Positions 26,679-34,773 of a stretch of DNA of 64,000 nucleotides are shown one piece after another. Every line of letters begins with the position of its first letter. Position 1 is the first letter of the stretch. The translations under genes and the position numbers were made by a program. This DNA is from Bacillus_BU sp051233475 (lineage in GTDB: Bacteria; Bacillota; Bacilli; Bacillales; Cytobacillaceae). Under the pieces are notes generated by a model. It was not told the DNA's origin and did not search any database. It worked only from the letters and a program-made list of their open reading frames with translations. The stretch covers positions 77,202 to 141,201 of the forward strand of contig NZ_JBKFGH010000024.1 in assembly GCF_051233475.1 (NCBI RefSeq), read 5' to 3'.

Positions 26679-28247
26679 ATGAATAAAATATTTTCCGGCA
26701 ACAAAACTCTCAAAGTCATTACAATGATGTTTTTAATGATAACAATGCTATTACAAGGATGTTCTGATTCTAGTTCTAGTTCTACTAAGAGTGAAAAATC
26801 TAGTGGCGAAGCTAATGGGAAAACAATGAGTACAGATGTTGTAGTAGTTGGTTCTGGATCTACTGGGGTCTCAGCTGCTGTACAAGCAAAACAACTCGGC
26901 CTAAACGTAATTATGATTGAAAAAAATCCCGGCTTAGGTGGAACGAGTGCTGTAACTGAAGGATATGGTGGTATCAATACTGAATTACAAACGCAACAAG
27001 GAATCCATTACGATGTTAAGGATGTTCTATTACAAGCGGAGGGTTATCATCACTGGTTTGCTGATGCCAATCTTTTAAAGAAATTTTACGAAAACTCTGG
27101 AGAAACCTTCAGTTGGTTACAATCGTTAGGTGTAAAATTTTCTGGATTAAGAAATTTGGGAGCAAACAAACTCAATACTTGGCATCTTTATGATGGGGGA
27201 GGAAAAGCATTAACAGAAACCCTTGCGGAAAATGCTAAAAAAATGGGTGTTGAGATTCTAACCGATACTAGTGGTAAAGAACTGATTATGAAAGACGGAA
27301 AAGTGGCTGGTATTAAGGCAACACATAGTGACGGAAGTAGCCTAACAATCAAAGCCCCCGTAGTAATTTTAGCGACAGGTGGATATTCCGACAACCCTGA
27401 AATGCTTGAGAAGTATGCAAAAGTTAATGCCGACAATGTTATCGATGCAGGGATTCCTGGAAGAACCGGAGACGGAATCAATATGGCTTTAAAAGTAGGG
27501 GCATCAGATAAAAACCTAAAAGGTGGTCTAATGGCCTTCGGTGCAATGATGAAAGGTGCTCCTTATGGAGGAACGCTTCACAATGCTATTGGCAGACAGC
27601 CATTGTTGCGTATTAACCAAGATGGTATGCGCTTCACAGATGAGTCCTTGCTAGCACGTGACTGGGGTGCTTATGGTGCAGCTCATAGATTACAAGGAAC
27701 AGTCTATCAAATTGCCTCTAAAGCTAATTTAGATAACTTTGTTCAGAACAAATTCCCAAGAGATATGACACCTGAGGGTAAAATACCTACCTTCTTCGAA
27801 GATTTAGATAAGTATATGAAAAAGGAAAAAACTCACGTTGTTATTGCAGATACGATCGAAGAATTAGCAAGTAAGCTCAATATGAATGAAGAGCAATTAA
27901 AGGCAACAGTTGATCAATATAATGCAGACTGTCAGGCAGGCGTTGATTCACAGTTCGGAAAAGACCCGAAATTTTTAATTGCGCCTGGGGAAAATGGTCC
28001 TTATTATGCCTTTAAATTAGATTTAGGCTATTACGCTACAACAGATGGACTAGCAATTACAACTGATGCACAAGTATTAGATATGAAAGGCAAAGTCATT
28101 CCTGGACTTTATGCTGGTGGCGGTGACGCTGGCGGTCTTAACGGAGAATCATACGATGTTAGTTTAGTTCCAGGCTCTCAGCAAGGTTGGGCCGTGAACT
28201 CTGGCCGTTTTGCTGCTAAACATGCAGCAGTTTATTTAAAAAAATAG
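26679..28247 (+). CDS. FAD-binding reductase lipoprotein, fumarate reductase flavoprotein family, diverged active site
   Basis: The product has 522 residues. A lipoprotein signal with lipobox LLQGC (Cys about 28) is followed by an S/K-rich linker. The FAD_binding_2 fold starts DVVVVGSGSTGVSAAVQA and closes with GLYAGGGDAGGLNGESYD. Compared by memory with Shewanella Fcc3, the catalytic Arg402 is kept (LLARDWG), but His365, His504 (HHTMGG becomes YATTDG) and Arg544 (ENRIGGN becomes ESYDVSL) are replaced. It is therefore probably not a fumarate reductase but a reductase for another unsaturated or oxidised compound, working outside the membrane with electrons from the pentaheme cytochrome. It has no FMN-bind flavinylation domain. 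Confidence 0.85.
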   Translation: MNKIFSGNKTLKVITMMFLMITMLLQGCSDSSSSSTKSEKSSGEANGKTMSTDVVVVGSGSTGVSAAVQAKQLGLNVIMIEKNPGLGGTSAVTEGYGGINTELQTQQGIHYDVKDVLLQAEGYHHWFADANLLKKFYENSGETFSWLQSLGVKFSGLRNLGANKLNTWHLYDGGGKALTETLAENAKKMGVEILTDTSGKELIMKDGKVAGIKATHSDGSSLTIKAPVVILATGGYSDNPEMLEKYAKVNADNVIDAGIPGRTGDGINMALKVGASDKNLKGGLMAFGAMMKGAPYGGTLHNAIGRQPLLRINQDGMRFTDESLLARDWGAYGAAHRLQGTVYQIASKANLDNFVQNKFPRDMTPEGKIPTFFEDLDKYMKKEKTHVVIADTIEELASKLNMNEEQLKATVDQYNADCQAGVDSQFGKDPKFLIAPGENGPYYAFKLDLGYYATTDGLAITTDAQVLDMKGKVIPGLYAGGGDAGGLNGESYDVSLVPGSQQGWAVNSGRFAAKHAAVYLKK

Positions 28248-28286
28248 CAATAATTAAAGCAGTAGCACTTTGAACAAAAAATAATC

Positions 28287-28327
28287 GATAAATTGGCAAG
28301 GGATACTCTATTCCTTGCCGATTTATC
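28287..28327 (+). terminator. Intergenic stem-loop between flavoprotein and NusG_II genes
   Basis: GATAAATTGGCAAGG and its near complement (one mismatch) form a stable hairpin without a following T-run. It may be a weak terminator, attenuator or RNA-stability element that adjusts expression between the reductase and the flavin-export genes. Confidence 0.55.
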
Positions 28328-28368
28328 ATAAATAATCGATTACTGTGAAAAGGGGAGTAATTCCTATA

Positions 28369-28743
28369 ATGAAAGCATTGCCCAAATTTAAACGTGGTGA
28401 TTTTATCTTAGTGCTGTTAGTTGGAATCATCGTTTCCATCTCACTGTTTTGGATGAATTCCCACAGTGAAGCCCAACAAAACAGCCTGGTTGCAGATATA
28501 ACACGCGATGGAAAAGTAATTCAAAAGATTGACCTAAATAAGGTTACCAAACCTCAAACCATTTTGCTGAATAATAATGGCTATAAATTAACTGTATTAG
28601 CAGAAAAGGGGAAAATCCGAGTCTTTGATGCAGACTGTCCGGATAAAATTTGTAAAAACTTTGGATGGCTGACGAAACCTGGTGATAATGCGATCTGTGT
28701 GCCTTCAAGAATCATCGTCATGATCGAAGGCGTAGAAAAATAA
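28369..28743 (+). CDS. NusG domain II protein, EetA-like
   Basis: One N-terminal membrane helix (about residues 12-30) is followed by a NusG_II (DUF1312) domain, marked by DADCPDKICKNFGW and a later ICVPSR. These extracytosolic domains occur beside flavin-dependent electron-transfer genes, as EetA does in Listeria. Its exact action is unknown. I chose ATG 28369, with AAGGGGAG upstream, over the frame's first GTG. It lies 29 bases before the Gx transporter gene, in one operon with it. Confidence 0.75.
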   Translation: MKALPKFKRGDFILVLLVGIIVSISLFWMNSHSEAQQNSLVADITRDGKVIQKIDLNKVTKPQTILLNNNGYKLTVLAEKGKIRVFDADCPDKICKNFGWLTKPGDNAICVPSRIIVMIEGVEK

Positions 28744-28772
28744 TACACTTCTAGTTAAGTAGGTAACTTTAA

Positions 28773-29351
28773 ATGAACAAAAATAGAAAATTTGCCGTCA
28801 TCATTATTTTAGTAACCAATGCCATTTTGATCTCTTTTCTTGAAGCATTCATTCCCATCCCCGTCCCTGTCCCCGGAGTAAAGCTGGGCCTTGGTAATAT
28901 TATTACGATGATTGGGATTGCCTTCCTTGGACTGAATGATGTCATTTTTATTGTCGTCGTGCGCTGTTTAGTCGTAGCCATTTTAACAAGAGGCGTAACG
29001 ATGCTGGCCTTTAGTTTAAGCGGCGGTATTTTAAGTGCCTTAGTTATGTGGTTCCTGTATAAAAAACTAAGGAAATTTTTTAGTATCAAAGGGATTAGTA
29101 TGGCCGGAGCCATTGTTCATAGTACGGCCCAAATTGTGGTTGCATCAATGATCTTAGGTCAAGCCGTCGTTATGTTCTATCTTCCAATTTTATTAATTTC
29201 CTCTGTCATCACCGGATTCATCACTGGAAAAATCGGAGAATTAGCCATTTTTGAAGTTAAACAAAAAGATATATTCAGCGAAGGAAAAATAAGCGGAAAG
29301 GAAGCTATCGGTTATGGCAAACGATGTGACTTTGAACAATCTATCCATTAA
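28773..29351 (+). CDS. Gx transporter family S-component, EetB-like flavin exporter subunit
   Basis: This 192-residue hydrophobic protein has about six membrane helices and a conserved front with IPIPVPVPGVKLGLGNIITM. That motif marks the Hpre_diP_synt_I/Gx transporter family, often misannotated as heptaprenyl diphosphate synthase component I. In Listeria EetB, of this family, acts with FmnA as an ECF-type exporter that moves flavin out of the cytosol. Here it would supply FAD to the lipoprotein reductase encoded upstream. It overlaps the next gene by 38 bases, so the subunits are coupled. Confidence 0.78.
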   Translation: MNKNRKFAVIIILVTNAILISFLEAFIPIPVPVPGVKLGLGNIITMIGIAFLGLNDVIFIVVVRCLVVAILTRGVTMLAFSLSGGILSALVMWFLYKKLRKFFSIKGISMAGAIVHSTAQIVVASMILGQAVVMFYLPILLISSVITGFITGKIGELAIFEVKQKDIFSEGKISGKEAIGYGKRCDFEQSIH

Positions 29352-30111
29352 AAAAAACGTAAGGGTCTCAGAACTTGATGGGCTCATCAAACTTACTCAG
29401 GCTGGAATGATTACGGCCATACCGTTTCTTTTTTTTAAACCTATGAGTCTTGTCCTTCTAACCGTGTACTTATTAATTATAACCTTCATTTTAAGAATGA
29501 ACAGACGTACCATAGCTATGAGCGCTTTTTCTTATTGTATTGTCTTTTTGTTCCCTTATCTTTTTGGATTACTAATAAATTCTCTATTGTATTTCTTATC
29601 GGGAAATGATGTATTCGCACTTCAACAAAGCCCCTATGAAATTTTTCTAAGACTATTTAGATTATTTATTATTTGGTATGTTAGCATTCTTTATTTTCAC
29701 ACTACTGATACGAAAACAGTGATCGGAATGTTTGATAAACTCTTATCTCCACTGAAGTTGATTGGAGTTCCCGTAGCAGACTACTTAAAAGTAATCATGT
29801 GTATTGTTTTAGAGCTTACTGAGATGGGATCAGAAGTAAAAAAGAGTTTAGCAGAAAGTATGCGTTCCGTAATGGGTGAATCAAGACGGAAATTTAGAGT
29901 TAATATCAATGGAGTTTCCCAAATTATCGTTTCCTTAATCGTGAATTCCTTTGACAAACTGGATAGAATCGAAAGTTTCATAGAAAAAGCCGAGCCGGAT
30001 GATTTATACCATTACCGTTTTAAACTATCCGTAAGTGATGGGGTTTCAATATTTAGCTTTTTCTTGTTAATATATTTGGTTTTAATGGTGGAGCAAGGGC
30101 ATTGGTTGTAG
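29314..30111 (+). CDS. ECF-type transporter T-component, FmnA-like
   Basis: The product has 265 residues, several membrane helices, and a cytosolic coupling region with SLAESMRSVMGESRRKFRV, comparable to the short helical coupling motifs of EcfT/CbiQ proteins. It pairs with the S-component that overlaps its start, as FmnA pairs with EetB in Listeria flavin export. No ATPase genes are in the window, so it would share the cell's general EcfA1/A2. AAAGGAAG lies nine or ten bases before the ATG. Confidence 0.75.
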   Translation: MANDVTLNNLSIKKNVRVSELDGLIKLTQAGMITAIPFLFFKPMSLVLLTVYLLIITFILRMNRRTIAMSAFSYCIVFLFPYLFGLLINSLLYFLSGNDVFALQQSPYEIFLRLFRLFIIWYVSILYFHTTDTKTVIGMFDKLLSPLKLIGVPVADYLKVIMCIVLELTEMGSEVKKSLAESMRSVMGESRRKFRVNINGVSQIIVSLIVNSFDKLDRIESFIEKAEPDDLYHYRFKLSVSDGVSIFSFFLLIYLVLMVEQGHWL

Positions 30112-30424
30112 GGCGGGGCCGTTGAACAAGCTTCTTTGTAATGGAGATTAGAATAATGTTAAAAATCAGTACTGTTGTGTTGGAAATCAGCTAATTGTCT
30201 AGTAGTTATGTTAGAAGTTTTCCTTTTTATTAGAAAAAATTCATATGTCAGCTACTTTTTCTTTATTTTTTTGAAAAAAACAACTTTTTTTATGCTAATT
30301 GGGCGATTTTTTTAAAAAAAATGTATGGTTCTTAAGAAAACATCTATTTATTTGAGAGTTTCCTACTTTTTTCAAAAAATATTTGCTCGTTTGAAGGTCC
30401 TTATGCCCGTTCAAATGTGGAAAT

Positions 30425-30610
30425 GGGACATTTCAAAAATTATATGGTACAACTTTTAAAATATATCGGACAACTTTTCAAATTTATGGTACAACTTTTT
30501 AAATTTATCGGACAACCCTGAAAATATATAGGACAAGTTCTCAAGATATGGGACAAGTCCTATAACATATGCTCCATTTCCACAACATATGGTCATTCTT
30601 CAAAATTCAA
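30425..30610. repeat. 21-bp degenerate tandem repeat, about nine units
   Basis: Units start at 30425, 30446, 30467, 30488, 30509, 30530, 30550, 30571 and 30591, 20 or 21 bases apart. The best units read CGGACAACTTTTCAAATTTA with G(G/T)ACAA alternating at the head. It lies in a 760-base AT-rich gap without genes (30112-30870). On either side I see only low-complexity A/T and C/A-rich sequence. The phase follows one to two helical turns, so clustered protein sites are possible. Confidence 0.88.
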
Positions 30611-30870
30611 ACCCCTCAAACGATATGACCCCCTCCTCCCTCCAAAATAAACACCAACAAAAAATTGCCAATTACCGGAAAAAACCACCCTTGTACTCTG
30701 TTAAATCAAAATCCCCCAGCCCCCTCCGTTAAGCGAATTGCAAACACTTTCGCAGATTTTTCGACAAAACCCAATTCATACAAAACAACTAATCTAGAAC
30801 TTTTGTCGTATTTTGTTGTTTTGGTTATCGATGTATAATAGGGAAATGTAAAAAACGATTTAAGTAAAGG

Positions 30871-31260
30871 ATGATTAAAAGGATGGAATGGACTATAGCC
30901 GTTTTATTGGGCGTAGGTGTCGTGCTGCTTATTTTGTCTTATATGAAAACGAAGAAAACTTCCAAAGAGCTGGAGCAACAAATAGATCATCTTACCTTTT
31001 CTTTTATGGATGAAGTAAACAAAATGAAGGAGCAAATTCGCAATCTTGAGCTGGATGCAGAAATAGCCGCGCAAGAAGCCGGAAATGCTGATGAAAAACT
31101 ATTTAAGCGTGAGATACTCGACATGCATCGTCGTGGGTATTCCATGGAAAGCATTGCAAACAAAATGGAACAAACGACGGATGAAATCGAGCGATTGCTG
31201 ACTCCTTATATGAAAGACAAACAGGAAAGGGGCTCAGTCACCGATGGAAGTGAAAGCTAA
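30871..31260 (+). CDS. Small membrane-anchored coiled-coil protein (DUF6115-like)
   Basis: One membrane helix (about residues 6-23) is followed by a coiled coil (about 33-80) and a C-terminal helix-turn-helix-like segment with LDMHRRGYSMESIANKMEQT. I do not recognise a function. The overall plan resembles SwrB-like/DUF6115 proteins. A TATAAT box lies about 30 bases upstream of the start. There are two ATG choices 12 bases apart, each with an AAAGG-type site, and the first is shown. It overlaps the next gene by 17 bases. Confidence 0.65.
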   Translation: MIKRMEWTIAVLLGVGVVLLILSYMKTKKTSKELEQQIDHLTFSFMDEVNKMKEQIRNLELDAEIAAQEAGNADEKLFKREILDMHRRGYSMESIANKMEQTTDEIERLLTPYMKDKQERGSVTDGSES

Positions 31261-31783
31261 TACGATGCGGAGTTTTGCTGGAGGAATTATCCTCGCAACA
31301 AGTATACTAGGCGTAGTTTACTTCTCAGGTCCTAATGAAGCGCAAGGCCAAAAGGATGCACCAGACCAAAAGGAAGTAAAAACCGTAGAAAAACTATCAA
31401 CCGCTGAAATGAAGAGCCAATTAACCGCTGAAGGGTATGTTATTCATAAAAAGGCAGAGTGGGACAAGCAGGTTGCTGCTGTGAAAACAGCTGAAAAGAA
31501 GCTGAAAGAAGCAAATAAAAAAATAGAAGAAAACAATAGCCAACCTCAAACTGAAGTACCCGCTGAAAAGGTTGAATACCGGATGATATTATCTGTATCT
31601 GAAGGTATGACAGGTAGTGATGTGGGCCAAGCGCTTGTTCAAGGGAAAATTATCGGGAATGCACTGGAGTTCTCAAATCTTGTAGAATCAAAAGGCTTAG
31701 CAAACGCCCTGCGTCCTGGCGTTTATGAAATCAAAAGCGGAATGACAATGGACGAGATTATCTCGACTATTTTTAAACAATAA
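31244..31783 (+). CDS. MltG/YceG N-terminal-like membrane protein without catalytic domain
   Basis: A membrane helix (about residues 10-28), a lysine- and glutamate-rich coiled linker (about 55-110) and a C-terminal LysM-like domain (about 115-178) are visible. The domain has VSEGMTGSDVGQALVQGKI and RPGVYEIKSGMTMDEI, like the non-catalytic first domain of the endolytic transglycosylase MltG. The catalytic domain is absent, so this is not an active MltG. Binding to nascent glycan is possible but not shown. A terminator follows. Confidence 0.7.
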   Translation: MEVKANTMRSFAGGIILATSILGVVYFSGPNEAQGQKDAPDQKEVKTVEKLSTAEMKSQLTAEGYVIHKKAEWDKQVAAVKTAEKKLKEANKKIEENNSQPQTEVPAEKVEYRMILSVSEGMTGSDVGQALVQGKIIGNALEFSNLVESKGLANALRPGVYEIKSGMTMDEIISTIFKQ

Positions 31784-31789
31784 AGAATG

Positions 31790-31820
31790 CAGCTGGGACC
31801 TGATCCCGGCTGTTTTTTTG
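31790..31820 (+). terminator. Terminator after the MltG-like gene
   Basis: CAGCTGGGA and TCCCGGCTG arms are followed by seven T residues. Confidence 0.9.
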
Positions 31821-31875
31821 ATATCCGGGCAATTCAGGGTGCAATTCCAATCTCGCTCCCCCCTCTTTTAATGCT

Positions 31876-31992
31876 TATCTGTAAAAATAAGAAAATATCA
31901 AGAAAAAACGATAGTTTATCTGTAAAAAAGCAAATATATCAAGAAAAATCCACAATATATCTGTAAAAAAATCAATATATCAATAATTTGAC
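31876..31992. repeat. 41-bp tandem repeat, three units
   Basis: Units start with TATCTGTAAAAA at 31876, 31917 and 31958, exactly 41 bases apart, each followed by an AATATATCAA block. The array is non-coding and lies upstream of the second c-di-GMP riboswitch, with an AT-rich stretch between. Confidence 0.85.
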
Positions 31993-32162
31993 TAAAATTG
32001 GAAATAAGCAACCTACATAGCAGTGCCACTTTCTCCGGTTTCATTTTAAAATGTTTTGGGAAAATAGTAATAATATAGTGTGTAAACACATAAAATTCAA
32101 TTAAATCAACTAAAATTATCTTCCTTTTTTGTAAAATTTTATTTAATATTAAATTAAAACTA

Positions 32163-32271
32163 TCGTACGAAAGGGCAAAACCACTGAAAAGTGGTGACGC
32201 AAAACTATAGGGGCTAAAGTCTGTCATAGACCATGCTTGCCAGTTCCCGAATACAGGTAACCTCCGTACGA
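32163..32271 (+). ncRNA. c-di-GMP-I riboswitch with predicted translational ON control
   Basis: GGGCAAA (32173), a stem CCACTGAAAAGTGG, GACGCAAAAC, a GGGGC stem and a GCTTGCCAGTTCCC half form the GEMM pattern. P1 can close between TCGTACG (32163-32169) and CGTACGA (32265-32271). The 3' strand of P1 adjoins CCTCC (32261-32265), which could instead pair with the GGAGG ribosome-binding site (32279-32283) of the next ORF. Ligand binding would free the site. The logic is inferred. Confidence 0.82.
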
Positions 32272-32288
32272 GCCATTAGGAGGAAAAA

Positions 32289-32432
32289 ATGAATAGAAAA
32301 AACATGAGAAAAAATGCACCGAGAGCGAAAATGGGGTATTTGACTGCCAAAGAACGCAAAATTGTTGAATGGTACGAAAGTAAACGATTGGAAGCTAAAC
32401 AAGGAAAGCTAGATTTAAAGGTTGGAAGCTAA
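32289..32432 (+). CDS. 47-residue basic protein under a c-di-GMP riboswitch
   Basis: ATG 32289 has an ideal AGGAGG site and follows the riboswitch directly. The product is 47 residues, strongly basic (MNRKNMRKNAPRAK at the start), with a central amphipathic helix around KERKIVEWYESKRLEAKQ. No membrane segment or signal is visible. A terminator follows 25 bases later, making a self-contained riboswitch-ORF-terminator unit. It could be a small regulator of a partner protein, but its role is unknown. Confidence 0.72.
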   Translation: MNRKNMRKNAPRAKMGYLTAKERKIVEWYESKRLEAKQGKLDLKVGS

Positions 32433-32456
32433 CCGCCTTTTAAAAAATACAAAGAA

Positions 32457-32487
32457 AAAGGAACCAAGTCGCTTGGTTCCTTTTTCA
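32457..32487 (+). terminator. Terminator of the riboswitch-controlled small gene
   Basis: AAAAGGAACCAAG and CTTGGTTCCTTTTT form a near-perfect stem followed by T residues. Confidence 0.92.
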
Positions 32488-32679
32488 TTTCCGGTTATTT
32501 ATCTGGCCCTACTCCTCCACTTTCTTCCAGGGACAAAACAGTCGAGTGTCTCAAAACAAATTGACCTAATCCGTAACTTGACAAAAATCGCCATTAATTA
32601 TCCCTTATTGCAGTTTTCAGGACCAACCATATTCCAGATTATGTTAAAATGATAGATAAGTGGGAAAGGGGATGCTATT

Positions 32680-34710
32680 GTGAAAAAAATATATCTAGGA
32701 TTAATAAGCTTTATTGTTCTGGTTTTGCTCACAAGCTGCAGCAAAGAAGCAAGCCCGGAAAATCAATTCTCAAAATATATAAAGCTATGGAACGGACAAA
32801 AATTTTCCGAAATGTATGATTATCTATCAACTGATACAAAAAAGACAATTACGGAAGAAGAATTTGTAACACGCTATAAAAAAATATACGGTGATTTGGA
32901 AATTTCCAACTTGGATGTCCAGTTTTTCAAACCGGACGAAGAGACAAAGACAAAAGAAGACACAATCAAGCTGCCTTTTTCCGTAAAAATGAATACTGTT
33001 GCAGGTCCGATTGAATTCGACCAGACCGCCAAGCTTGTCAAAGAGAAGCGAAAGGATCAAGAAAATTGGTATATCGCCTGGAATACAGGTTACATATTTC
33101 CTGAATTAAAAGCGGACGATAAAATCAGCTTCGCCACAACGCCTGCTGAGCGCGGGGAGATCCTTGATCGGAATGGCGATCCTATGGCTATAAACGGCAC
33201 CGCCTTTCAAATTGGAGTTATTCCAGAAAAGATGGGACCGCAGCCAGATGCAGTAATCAGCCAGCTGGCTGAACTGCTGCAACTTACACCTGAACGCATC
33301 CAAAATGCCCTAAATGCCAAGTGGGTAAAACCGAACTTCTTCGTTCCGGTGGCAACCATTTCTGCCGAAGAAACAGACCTGCTGGCCAAGCTGTATCAAA
33401 TACCAGGTGTGGACAAACAGAATACCAAAGCAAGAATCTATCCTTTTAAAGAATCTGCCGCCCATCTCATCGGCTATACCGGCCCGATTACCCAAGAAGA
33501 GCTCGAAAAACTGGCTTCAGAGGGCTACTCTGCCTCCGATGTGATTGGAAAAAGAGGACTTGAGCAGGTCTTAGATAAAAGCTTAAAAGGTAAGAACGGG
33601 GTTAAGATTTTTATAAAAAAAGCGGATGGCAAAGAAGTATTGCTTGCAGAAGAGCCTGTTCAGAATGGGGAAAATATAACGTTAACCATTGACACCACTC
33701 TGCAGCAGCAAATTTTCATGCAGTTGGCAGGAGAAGCGGGTGCATCAGCCGCGATTGACCCGACGACTGGTGAAACATTAGCATTGGTAAGCAGCCCGAG
33801 CTTCGACCCGAATCAAATGGCGATCGGCATGTCCCAGGCGGAACTGGATGCGCTCCAAACTAATCCGCAAAAGCCGCTTCTAAATCGATTTAAAAGCACA
33901 TATGCACCCGGCTCTGTCCTCAAACCGATAACAGCTGCGATTGGCCTAACGGCGGGAACGCTAACTCCGGATACGACCATCAACGTCAATGGGCTGACTT
34001 GGAAAAAAGATCAATCTTGGGGCAATTATGTAGTAACGAGGGTTAAGGACCCGAACGCTCCTGTAAATTTGGAAAAAGCTCTTTTATACTCTGATAATAT
34101 TTATTTCGCCCAAGCTGCACTTTCACTAGGTAAAGATAAATTTTCCGAAGGATTAAAGCAATTCGGGTTTGAAGAAGAAATTCCATACTTATATCCGTTG
34201 GAATCCTCGGTATTTGGTAAGTTGGACAGCGACATTGAGCTGGCGGATTCTGGCTATGGGCAGGGCAAGATCGAGGTCAACGTTCTTCATCTGGCTACTA
34301 GTTACACTCCGTTTCTAAATAACGGAAATATCATCATGCCGATTTTGACCTCAAAGGATAAGCAAAGCCAGGTTTGGAAAAAAGAGGTCCTTAGTGGAGC
34401 AAATGCAAAAATCATTTCGGACGATCTTTTGAATGTGGTTGAAAATCCTCAAGGCACTGCTCATTCAGGAAAAATTAACGGGATGGCAATTGCCGGAAAG
34501 ACGGGAACAGCTGAATTAAAGTTAAAGCAGGATGAAAAAGGTGCCGAACTCGGTTGGTTTGTAGCCTATAAAACCGACGATCCGCATTTATTGATTACTA
34601 TGATGGTTGAAAATGTTCAAGAACGAGGCGGCTCGAAAATCCCTGTTGAAAAAGTAAAAAATGTATTAAGCCAATTTGGGCAGGCAGGTTCAGTGGATGC
34701 AGCCCAATAA
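32680..34710 (+). CDS. Class B penicillin-binding protein with MecA_N domain (PBP3/PbpC-like)
   Basis: This is a D,D-transpeptidase that cross-links peptidoglycan outside the membrane. A lipobox LLTSC ends the signal (Cys about 20). An NTF2-like MecA_N domain (about 26-140) is followed by a PBP dimer domain (about 155-320, with ERGEILDRNG) and the transpeptidase domain (about 350-665). The active-site motifs are visible: SVLK (SxxK), SDN in LLYSDNIYF, and KTGTAE. The architecture and length (676) match B. subtilis PbpC and relatives such as PBP2a. The start is GTG with AAAGGGG upstream. Confidence 0.93.
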   Translation: MKKIYLGLISFIVLVLLTSCSKEASPENQFSKYIKLWNGQKFSEMYDYLSTDTKKTITEEEFVTRYKKIYGDLEISNLDVQFFKPDEETKTKEDTIKLPFSVKMNTVAGPIEFDQTAKLVKEKRKDQENWYIAWNTGYIFPELKADDKISFATTPAERGEILDRNGDPMAINGTAFQIGVIPEKMGPQPDAVISQLAELLQLTPERIQNALNAKWVKPNFFVPVATISAEETDLLAKLYQIPGVDKQNTKARIYPFKESAAHLIGYTGPITQEELEKLASEGYSASDVIGKRGLEQVLDKSLKGKNGVKIFIKKADGKEVLLAEEPVQNGENITLTIDTTLQQQIFMQLAGEAGASAAIDPTTGETLALVSSPSFDPNQMAIGMSQAELDALQTNPQKPLLNRFKSTYAPGSVLKPITAAIGLTAGTLTPDTTINVNGLTWKKDQSWGNYVVTRVKDPNAPVNLEKALLYSDNIYFAQAALSLGKDKFSEGLKQFGFEEEIPYLYPLESSVFGKLDSDIELADSGYGQGKIEVNVLHLATSYTPFLNNGNIIMPILTSKDKQSQVWKKEVLSGANAKIISDDLLNVVENPQGTAHSGKINGMAIAGKTGTAELKLKQDEKGAELGWFVAYKTDDPHLLITMMVENVQERGGSKIPVEKVKNVLSQFGQAGSVDAAQ

Positions 34711-34733
34711 AAAATGTAAAATGATGATCGAAA

Positions 34734-34773
34734 AAAAGGGACTTCATTCGGATTAATGAAGCCCCTATTTTCT
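34734..34773. terminator. Bidirectional terminator between convergent genes
   Basis: A stem pairing CTTCATT with AATGAAG, extended by GG/CC, has an A-run on the left and a T-run on the right. It serves both the PBP gene and the converging gene that ends at 34772. Confidence 0.8.

Noticed and set aside
28773..29351. Heptaprenyl diphosphate synthase component I.
   Set aside because: The polytopic membrane protein and its overlap with an EcfT-like gene fit a transporter S-component better; no prenyl synthase motifs are present.
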